From contig WSYJ01000149.1 in the NCBI GenBank assembly GCA_020186115.1, positions 1,054,001 to 1,118,000 of the forward strand: DNA of 64,000 nucleotides, in the 5' to 3' direction. The notes below the pieces were generated by a model. That model did no database searches, was not told the origin of the DNA, and saw only the letters and a list, made by a program, of their open reading frames with translations. This stretch comes from Histomonas meleagridis. Its lineage: Eukaryota > Parabasalia > Tritrichomonadida > Dientamoebidae. Both the position numbers and the translations under genes were made by a program. The first letter of the stretch is position 1. Every line of letters begins with the position of its first letter. Below are positions 57,301 through 64,000 of this stretch, in pieces.

Positions 57301-58193
57301 ATATTAATACACAATTAACGTCAATAATTCATCAAATTAATTATCTAAATGAAAAGAAAGAATTCGATATAATCCAAAATGAAATTCAAGTCTATAACAA
57401 TGAATTAAATCAAATCTTAAGAGGTAATTCATTTAATGACATAACAAAAATAAAAGAAGAATATAAAGTAATGCATGACAAATTAATCGAAATCCAAACT
57501 TCTTTACGTAATGAGAAGTCCGAATTAAAGAAGAATCAAGAAGAACTAAAACTATTCAATGACGCAAATGAAAAATTAACAGCTGCAAACATTAAACTTC
57601 AGGCAACTATAATGTCAATATCAGACGTAACGAAATATTCCAAAGTTTTAGATGAAACGTTATTAGAATTCCATTCACAAAAAATGGACGAAATTAACGA
57701 GACAATTCAATCGTTATGGGACCACATTTATTTCGGTAAAGATATCGACGGTATAGAAATCAAAGCGGAGCCCGCTGCAACTGGAAGAGCTTCTTATAAT
57801 TATAGAGTCGTAATGCACAAAGACGGAATAACGTTGGATATGTGCAATCGTTGTTCGGCCGGTCAAAAAGTTTTGGCGTCGATCATCGTACGTTTAGCAT
57901 TGGCGGAAACTTTTTCAATCAATTGCGGAGTTATAGCATTGGATGAGCCAACAACAAATTTGGACCAGCCAAATATGCAAAACTTGGCATTGGAATTGAT
58001 AAAATTGGTGGAGTCAAGACAGAAAAATGCAGGAAAGCCTTTCCAAATTATTATCATAACACATTGTAACCAATTCGTGGAACAACTGATGCAGTCAGGA
58101 TTCTTTAACCACTTTTACCAAATCACGAGAAGGTCTGATGGAGAACATACATATAGTCAGATCTCAAGAGTCAACGATAATGTGTTGAAGTGA
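54327..58193 (+). CDS. RAD50: RAD50 double-strand-break repair ATPase
   Basis: 1288 residues, ATG 54327, with a TTCACTTTTTTG block about 20 bp before. Walker A GENGTGKTT at about residues 37-45, Q-loop FCDQQNSCWPLE, coiled coils from about 180 to 1120, zinc hook WCPLCERKF at about 660, ABC signature CSAGQKVLASI at about 1177, Walker B GVIALDEPTTNLD at about 1203, and an H-loop IIITHCNQF. The full set is intact and length is normal for RAD50 (about 1300). It works with MRE11 in end resection and tethering. Codon use becomes more AT-rich in the coiled coil. Confidence 0.98.
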   Translation: MSSLISLQIKGLRSYHPDPEDPSTQTITFDGPVTLISGENGTGKTTIIESLKYATVGVCSKEIVADPHLWNQDRINGEVSLEFESPTGKTVKVQRGASLVKTALKKTGATFGNQACHITIDNHDGTTPIKKTANSTESNIEIPQLLGVSPAILENVIFCDQQNSCWPLEDSAKRLKERFDEIFGAEKYEKAKKALKEVEKQLKEEKNTYEKESSIQTKNQESYLRIQSKIENNRKRIIKLDEEQSDLQVRHDDYQDKINEYDQHSETINNLKGKINANEEKSKIYLKKMNEEKSQIIGDLHTTDECYVLKEELETKQKELKRKLETIKYTNVEQNRKLEKLMKESENLRNELDIKKNLMGGAQAQHDFYMKTLAEFEKEYQSKDYEEVLLKKREEYQMKKKEFDSFEDKTKKSAKKLSKEIQRIDGKYFEVSSKIKSYEQQINDKLKDLNQQKYDENEINEIQNKINIEEEDYKTFISNTKSEEQIQNEIKQNEEQQQQIKVETNKYIELQKKCTLQSTIQQKYSLLQSTIYTLKEKIETQLENIKKVLGNVTVDNIEETFNKVYNGTKTEYENLKLESDKISNEIMQNKIQLENYQNKLIKGDKQIKETESKLQLFIQDDQFEDVYKQKKQELTEAQNKLTRFQNSEEIYKNFEKEANELHWCPLCERKFNDENSLIEFIKNKISLHIQNLPTKLEKCEKKIKRTEKELKTLELLKPEYEQYKKNIEQRESLQQHINELKLSLENLEDKKQKILEKLNIVNDSFELLRTLNPEIKSYLNNNNELNNNLIEESNLSSQFDSSLPSYLEITDKVNEMESIKSDLYMKHKQLTDEYTLYVQRTSKNKSEIQNLKHMLQKNLDKQKNYNEINEKINYIKNEKEKLEKEFEQIQTERESIHLSHSQLEEENSQKIEAESNILRSYELILNECENQCNILRKSQEELSTINSGELPQQINELQIQIDQNKTEIQTLQNNININNQEEHEINNEIFGNINTQLTSIIHQINYLNEKKEFDIIQNEIQVYNNELNQILRGNSFNDITKIKEEYKVMHDKLIEIQTSLRNEKSELKKNQEELKLFNDANEKLTAANIKLQATIMSISDVTKYSKVLDETLLEFHSQKMDEINETIQSLWDHIYFGKDIDGIEIKAEPAATGRASYNYRVVMHKDGITLDMCNRCSAGQKVLASIIVRLALAETFSINCGVIALDEPTTNLDQPNMQNLALELIKLVESRQKNAGKPFQIIIITHCNQFVEQLMQSGFFNHFYQITRRSDGEHTYSQISRVNDNVLK

Positions 58194-58904
58194 AATGTTG
58201 GGGCCCCCTAAAATAACGATTGTGTAAAATATTCAATTTAAATTTTGTATGATTCTCTTAAAATTTTAACGTCATTGTCAGCGCACGTAAAATTTTGAAA
58301 TTGAGAGTTTCATTCAAAAAGTACTTTTCAACTTCACAACGAAACGGTTAACATAAAAAGTGCTATTTAAATATTTAAACGGACATTTAAAGTTATGTTC
58401 GGTTTCACTGAGTTTGTTTTTTGTTTCTATCGTTTTTATTTCTCTTGCTTTTCTTGGGCTTAAGAGCCAAAATTTTGTGGGATTAGTGACTTTAAATAAT
58501 TTCCAACCCATAGGTTTGGGATGTGAAATATTCATTAAAAATTATTTTCCCATAAATTTTTTTACATGTAACTAATTTTAATTCAAGAGATCATATAGTA
58601 TAAATATGATACCTAGTTTTGATTATATGATGATCTTAAAAAAGTTACCTCTGTATGACAAAGGAAGCAACTGAAGTTTGTTTTAGCTAATTTTATTTAT
58701 AAATGGGAATTGTAAGATATCAAAAATAATAAAAATGCCACTTTTTCGTATGATGGTTTTATGTAAATATCTCAATTTTCCACTTTTTTTTGAAAGTATA
58801 AACGTTTTTTCTTGCGACCCTGTATAAGCTCTGTATCGTCTTCAAAACGTTTCCTGACTATAGCAAATATTTTTATGATTTTATTGGATATTATATGAAT
58901 AAAT
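58194..58904. other. Intergenic
   Basis: AAACGGTTAAC at 58342-58352 and AAAAAGTGC at 58357-58365 resemble promoter blocks elsewhere, but no gene follows; a 71-codon GTG-led frame is not called. Confidence 0.35.
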
Positions 58905-59515
58905 TAAATAATTAAAACGCCACTAATATGGGCATCAGAAAATAGTTAAAATGATATAGTTAAAATTTTATTTAAACAAAAAAGAATTAATATTAACATT
59001 AAAGATATTTAAATAAATAACATAATGACTTAATTTATCATTTTGTGATCGAAAATAATAATATTATTAAAATATTAAAATAATATTTGGAGATTATTTA
59101 AATCATAGTATACAGCACTAATTTGGGCATCTACATGAAGAAATAGTTAAAATATTACTTAAACAAAAAAATATTGATATTAATACTATAAATATATATA
59201 TTGATTAATTAATATATCTATAAAATTTTTTGAATTTCGACATAATATTTAAAATTTCTTTAAATCTATTAAAACAGCACTCATAAAAGCAATTGAAAAT
59301 GAAAAAATAAATGTTATTAAATTAATTTCAAAAGATGACCTTGATATAAATATAAATGATATTAAAATAATTTATATGAATTTCATATCAAATAATTAAA
59401 ATCATAAAATATAATTTGGAATTTATTAGAATAAAAAAAAAAACAGCTTTCACACATGCATTTAAAAAAGGAAATATCTATATCATAATAAATATATTAG
59501 AAAAATATAAATAAA
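58905..59515 (+). pseudogene. Ankyrin-array relic
   Basis: Four degraded ankyrin units with the same spacer style. Their Ala anchors are near 58932, 59127, 59289 and 59458. Segments read TALIWAST..EEIVKILLKQKNID, TALIKAIENEKINVIKLI and TAFTHAFKKGN. Some units carry deletions. No DUF3447 start is present upstream. It ends with a TAA near 59513. Confidence 0.65.
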
Positions 59516-60157
59516 TAATTTATATGAATTATTTTTCTAAAATTCAAAACATTTTGCATTTTTATACATAAATACACAAGAATTTTGTTATCAAAATGAT
59601 TGAGGTCAAAAATTCATTGTGTTTTTTTCCCATAATTTCAATAACAATTATATATGCAAAATTACGTTTTAATTACCCATAATACTAAAAGCTTGATAAA
59701 ACTTCATTATTTTAACCAAGATATTTCCCTTATGATTTTATTTCTTTTTGCAACATCAATCGATTTTGATAAATAAAATATAATAAATACTATATTGAGA
59801 TATGTTTGAAAGCATTTATTAAAAATCAATGTATGCTATTTATTATGTTAGTCTTATGCATTAATCCAATGAACACTTAATTTATAGCGTTGAAAATGTA
59901 ACTGAATGAAATCATTACTTAGATGAAACTATTTTTATTAATATTTTAAATTATCTATATATAATTTATACATATATTCTAATGAATATTAATTTCAATC
60001 AAAAAAATGTCTATTTAATTTTTGTGGAAATCTTCATTCAAAAATGGGTACATCAGTATATCATATATGAAAATATTATTTTCATTTATATTTGATGAAT
60101 ATATAAATAAAAATTTTTACGGAATTGATTTAAAGTGGTTCCAAATAAGTTTCTCGA
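59516..60157. other. Intergenic
   Basis: Very AT-rich, no feature. Confidence 0.4.
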
Positions 60158-60507
60158 ATGATAGGAACAGTTAGTTATTTGACAATGGGGCAGGTTTCTT
60201 CAGAGAAACATGTAAAAAGAACAAAGATTTTAATAATGATAAGTAAAGGATTTTCAAATCAGCAAATTGCAAAGATACTTGGGGTAGATCACAAAACTGT
60301 AAATAAGGTTCGCAACATGTTAGGAAATGGAGAAAATATTTTTGTGGGAAAGAATAAACTTGGAAGATCTTCTAAACAAACAAAAGAGCTTGTGTCCTAT
60401 GTCGAAATAATGACTTTAAATAATCGAAGAATGACTAATCAAAAACTTGCATTGATCATTTTGCAATCAAAGTCAACAGTTGCATCAATAAGAAAAAGCT
60501 TAAAGTA
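60158..60507 (+). pseudogene. Tc1/pogo-type transposase DNA-binding fragment
   Basis: From ATG 60158, or 60185 (MGQVSSEKHVKRTKIL). Two helix-turn-helix units, GFSNQQIAKILGVDHKTVNKVR and RMTNQKLALIILQSKSTVASIRK, separated by LGRSSKQTKEL as in Tc1-type transposases. The homology ends near 60507 where a GC-rich segment begins. No DDE domain follows, so it is a truncated copy. Confidence 0.7.
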
Positions 60508-60600
60508 CACACACAGCACATCTCCACTTCGCTTCGCTCAGGTGTGTGCTTATCGTTACTGCATGGCTCAACTTTACTCACTGCGTTCGCTCGATAAAAA
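60505..60600. other. GC-rich segment interrupting the transposase
   Basis: ACACACACAGCAC..TTCGCTTCGCTCAGG..GCGTTCGCTCGAT, clearly richer in GC than the flanks and with repeated CTTCGCT/GTTCGCTC words. Origin unknown; it may be an inserted element or a different gene's intron. Confidence 0.4.
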
Positions 60601-60925
60601 AATAATCTTGAACTTATGATGGGGCTGTTTATATTTCAATTTGAATTATAGGTTTTATGTGAATCTTTAATATCTTTTCGCCCAGAGAACATTCCTAACG
60701 ATTTGGTTTCTGATGTTTTGCAACGAAAGAAAAGGCAGCGATTAAACGAACGTAATCATTTGAATTCAAATGGTCGGCTTTTTTCTATCATTTTGCACGA
60801 ACCTTGGAAATTTCTTAATTTTACATTTAATTTTATACAAAATAATGTGAACTTTATTTTTCTCAAATTTCAGAAAGTGACGTGATAAGCATTCAATTAC
60901 CATTTGAAAGCAAAAAGGAATTTTC

Positions 60926-63900
60926 ATGTTCCTTTTTTTAAATACTCTATTTGCTTTCTCATCATCATCTAGTTATTGTTATAAAGGCGCATCAATTGAA
61001 AGCTGTCCAAGTGGATCGCAGGAAGTTACAATATTTGACGAAATTCGAAATGAGATAAATCCAACTGTAGAACTTTATATATTAGACTCAGGTTTCTCCC
61101 TTGACTCAAACTTCTCTTTTGAACTCACAGTTGATGGTTCATTAGTTCAAGATAAGCCAAAAATTTCATTCACTTATATTTTATCAAAAACTACATCGAT
61201 CTTTAAACTCAAAAATGTAGTGTTCAATGTTGAAGAAAGTTCTGAAACACAGGTCAACGTAAAATCTATTACACTTGATAATTCACAACTTATTTTATCA
61301 GAAAGTAATATTTTATCAGCCGACCAAATCATTTTTAATGACCTAACATCAATTTCAGGCCATATTGAAGTTGAAGAGCTTACCATAAATGCTATTGGCC
61401 AAATCATGTATCAAAATATTATCACTGCCAAGGTCACAACTATCATTAGCACGCTTCCCTTAGTTTTCAAAGAAGTTTTCTTTGGTAATGTAACATTTAT
61501 TTTTGACTCCATATCAACTTTAAATATATCAATACCCAGAATATCCGACATAAATATATACATTAATAACACCACCTTTGAGCATATTTCCATTATTCCT
61601 TGTTATGCCCATGTGAACATATATTCCAATAATTCCAATATCATCACAACCAATGTTAGCACTGCTAGCAGTAACTCTTACAATCTCGTGAACAGTAACT
61701 TAACACTTTCACCTGGAGATACCAATTCTCTTACACTTGAATGTCAGTCATCAGTATATATCTCAACATCACAAAGCACAGCAACACTTAAAGCAATCAT
61801 TCTAAACAATTGTTCACTTACATTTATTGATAATTCCACCATAAATGAAATCCATACACTTTCATTTCGATATTCAGGACCATCATCGATACATAGTAAT
61901 TCGCCAGTCAACATTTATACTACATCGATGCAAAACGCACAAAATTCAATAATCGAATGTGACTGTGAAGTAACACTTAAAGGGACATCAACGTTTTATA
62001 TCGGAAGTCCATTAACAAATTTAAGTCTTGAAACTAGTTATTTAAATATATATGCAAATCTTCAAAGATCAAAAGAAGAAAATTTATATCAATTTAAGTC
62101 AGTTAAAATCGATAATCTTGATATAAATTATAATGCGCCTGTTTCATTTGAGCCAAGTTCTTATGATGAATATGTTAATTTGAAATATGTAATTATAAGT
62201 GCAACTAATTCATTACAAATTAATGAGTATTTAATCATAATTGATGGTGATGAAGAAAAAGGTGATCCATGGTCAATTAAGCAATCAAATGTCTTTACAA
62301 AAGAACGAGTTATTTATGAATCAAACATTGATGATAATCAATTGAGTATTACACTTTTGGAAAATCCATTTTACACATATTTAAGAGTATATTATACGAA
62401 TAAAGAAACATATCCATTTATATATTATGCTGACGTCATTAGTGATGCAGATCCTATATGGTGGAAACATGTAACAAAAAATACAAAAGGTGTTACAATA
62501 TATTTCGAATCAAATAACTTAAATCCTTTACCATTTCCAAATGAAACATTTGAGAATCAAATTAATTTAACATTTTCTCCTTCAATTTTCGATCCAGATG
62601 CAGAAACAAATGTCATTTCAATAATTTTCGATTCAACAAATGTCGATAAAATTTGTCATTCACTTTTTGTTTCGAATGGAGTTAATGATAATGTAATGAA
62701 AACATTTCATTTTAAGGAATTTAACTTCACCGAAAATAAACTTCATAAAATGCGAGTTGCATTTGGTATCTTAGACACGATCACAACATTAAATGGCAAT
62801 TATACATTTAATGAAAGTGTGGTTGCAGGTGGTTATTATGATGCTCCTTATATCAAAAACATCGATGCTCCTGCATTATTACTTTATATTCCTGAAACAC
62901 AATATTCATTAACACTAAGTAATGATTATATAACAATTAATCAAAAGACATTACAAAAAGCTTCGAATTATTTTATTTATACCTCAGCTAATATTGTAGA
63001 ACATTATTTAGTCGATATTCCAGATAATGAAAGTTATCCTTCTTTAATGTTTTATCGTTTATACTCTTCTACTACTTGTTTCTTTATCTTAAATTCACCA
63101 TATAATAAAGAAAAAACTTATTTATTTATGTGTGATGAAGCTAATCGTACATCAGTAATCTCAAAATCTGATGGAAGATTCCCTTTAGGTCTTCCTATCG
63201 ATGATAGTATAACGCAAACTTATTTATTGTATTATGGAATGACAAATGTTACTGGTTATATATATCCTTTCACTGCGAGAGATATAACTTTAACTGGTGG
63301 TACAAATTATATAACTGATGCTAATATTACTTCTGTTGATAATGAATTTGTGACTTTTAGAACAAGTTACATTTACCCAAATTATTTCATTACGACTAAA
63401 GAAGGCGCTTCAATTAATGGTAATTGGAAGTCATTGGAATTAAATCATTGTGGTAATGTAACAGTTTCAAGTTATGGTTCTGCTGATCATAATGATAATG
63501 TTACTATTAATGTATATGCTGGTGACGTATTTACAATACCAATTGTAAAAATCAATGATGACGTGAAAATAACAATCGCAAAATATGAAGTAGAATACAC
63601 TTATAAAGCATTGAGTGATGTTGACGTGAATATAGATCTGCTATCCGGAGCTGAAAACGTTTATGAGTTCTATCAAAAATGCATCGACTGCGATCCGAGC
63701 ATTCATACAGACATGAAATTCGTTAACAAATCACTCGTCTTATCTATTAGACAAAAGTATGAAACTGAAACTGTAACAGAAACAACAGCTGAAACAGAAA
63801 CAGAAACAACACATGAAACAGAAACAACAGCTGAAACAGAAACAGAGACAACACATGAAACAGAAACTGTAACAGAAACAACGCATGAAACAGAAACAAC

Positions 63901-64000
63901 AGCTGAAACAGAAACAGAGACAACACATGAAACAGAAACAACACATGAAACAGAAACAACACATGAAACAGAAACAACACATGAAACAGAAACAACAGCT
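60926..64000 (+). CDS. Large secreted surface protein, 3' end outside the window
   Basis: ATG 60926 (MFLFLNTLFAFSSSSSYCYK) gives a signal peptide, and the frame is open for 1025 codons to the window edge. The ectodomain is rich in Ser, Asn, Ile and Thr with many N-glycosylation sites and beta-type repeats (SLTFIDNSTINEIHTLSF, NSNLTLSPGDTNSLTLE), compatible with a beta-helix or adhesin. Cys are few (ESCPSG, IPCYAH, ECDCE, CIDCDPS). The last 80 residues are Thr/Glu repeats. Start about 40 bp after AAAGTGACG. No known family; trichomonads have numerous such surface proteins, often ending in a TM and short tail, which would lie beyond the window. Confidence 0.8.
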   Translation, partial: MFLFLNTLFAFSSSSSYCYKGASIESCPSGSQEVTIFDEIRNEINPTVELYILDSGFSLDSNFSFELTVDGSLVQDKPKISFTYILSKTTSIFKLKNVVFNVEESSETQVNVKSITLDNSQLILSESNILSADQIIFNDLTSISGHIEVEELTINAIGQIMYQNIITAKVTTIISTLPLVFKEVFFGNVTFIFDSISTLNISIPRISDINIYINNTTFEHISIIPCYAHVNIYSNNSNIITTNVSTASSNSYNLVNSNLTLSPGDTNSLTLECQSSVYISTSQSTATLKAIILNNCSLTFIDNSTINEIHTLSFRYSGPSSIHSNSPVNIYTTSMQNAQNSIIECDCEVTLKGTSTFYIGSPLTNLSLETSYLNIYANLQRSKEENLYQFKSVKIDNLDINYNAPVSFEPSSYDEYVNLKYVIISATNSLQINEYLIIIDGDEEKGDPWSIKQSNVFTKERVIYESNIDDNQLSITLLENPFYTYLRVYYTNKETYPFIYYADVISDADPIWWKHVTKNTKGVTIYFESNNLNPLPFPNETFENQINLTFSPSIFDPDAETNVISIIFDSTNVDKICHSLFVSNGVNDNVMKTFHFKEFNFTENKLHKMRVAFGILDTITTLNGNYTFNESVVAGGYYDAPYIKNIDAPALLLYIPETQYSLTLSNDYITINQKTLQKASNYFIYTSANIVEHYLVDIPDNESYPSLMFYRLYSSTTCFFILNSPYNKEKTYLFMCDEANRTSVISKSDGRFPLGLPIDDSITQTYLLYYGMTNVTGYIYPFTARDITLTGGTNYITDANITSVDNEFVTFRTSYIYPNYFITTKEGASINGNWKSLELNHCGNVTVSSYGSADHNDNVTINVYAGDVFTIPIVKINDDVKITIAKYEVEYTYKALSDVDVNIDLLSGAENVYEFYQKCIDCDPSIHTDMKFVNKSLVLSIRQKYETETVTETTAETETETTHETETTAETETETTHETETVTETTHETETTAETETETTHETETTHETETTHETETTHETETTA
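63757..64000 (+). repeat. Thr/Glu-rich tandem repeat
   Basis: Units of 18 or 24 bp encode (A/H)ETETT and AETETETT, beginning near 63757 and reaching the window edge. The repeat is in frame with the surface protein and looks like a mucin-like spacer. Confidence 0.9.

Noticed and set aside
58360-58575. 71-codon hydrophobic frame
   Set aside because: Begins with GTG, no upstream logic or family.
63740-63995. Cys/Phe-rich ORFs opposite the Thr/Glu repeat
   Set aside because: Antisense reading of the tandem repeat.
1-64000. CRISPR arrays, bacterial operons, rRNA genes
   Set aside because: None seen; the 18-bp and 170-bp repeats are protein-coding repeats in a eukaryotic genome.

Overview
The window looks like nuclear DNA of a parabasalid protist, most probably a trichomonad of the Trichomonas/Tritrichomonas type. 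The grounds are: very AT-rich intergenic DNA; compact and mostly intron-less eukaryotic genes; DUF3447-type ankyrin genes; a BspA-like leucine-rich-repeat surface protein; mariner/Tc1 transposons; an axonemal dynein light chain (so a flagellate); and one 23-nt intron like the ultra-short introns reported in Trichomonas. The assignment is inference from gene content; species is not determined.

Layout. 1-1675: a pseudokinase cut by the window edge. 2144-7229: two converging ankyrin genes, the first interrupted by a mariner element with clean TA duplications. 7679-9790: a frameshifted HHxxxDG acyltransferase, a 25-codon eL41 gene and an ankyrin relic. 9914-13087: an S9-type hydrolase, a small unknown gene, a Rab-like GTPase and a CWC24/RNF113 splicing factor. 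13501-18267: a BspA-like surface gene with three broken relatives, including a 365-bp inverted duplication. 18687-28531: two membrane proteins, an LRR protein, a CPSF_A-family propeller protein, a Nup98-like nucleoporin, the dynein light chain p28 and a small unknown. 28850-31047: a second DUF3447 gene with a 170-bp ankyrin array. 31217-36242: SET methyltransferase, an unknown, CK2-like kinase, secreted endonuclease I and an actin pseudogene. 37310-46389: a Ser/Thr-rich surface protein, UGGT, an Lsm protein with the 23-nt intron, an ER-type membrane protein and TVP23. 46864-58193: VPS9-like protein, LRR and coiled-coil proteins sharing a 22-bp promoter gap, mariner relics, PSP1-domain protein and RAD50. 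58905-64000: ankyrin relic, Tc1-type relic, and a large secreted surface protein running off the end.

Functional themes. Housekeeping genes for splicing and RNA (CWC24, Lsm, CPSF_A protein, Nup98), secretion and glycoprotein quality control (UGGT, TVP23, Rab, VPS9-like), and DNA repair (RAD50) alternate with islands of fast-evolving surface and ankyrin families and their debris.

Most unusual signal. Ankyrin units in two separate genes recur with a DNA period of about 170 bp, although one ankyrin repeat needs only 99 nt. The coding part of each unit is open. The AT-rich remainder breaks the frame, always at the same point of the repeat, and has no consensus GT 5' splice site. A third ankyrin gene shows 19-20 nt and about 40-nt breaks at the same point. 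These may be non-canonical introns or another form of frame restoration. Gene starts were moved to the first ATG where the longest open frame began at TTG or GTG.
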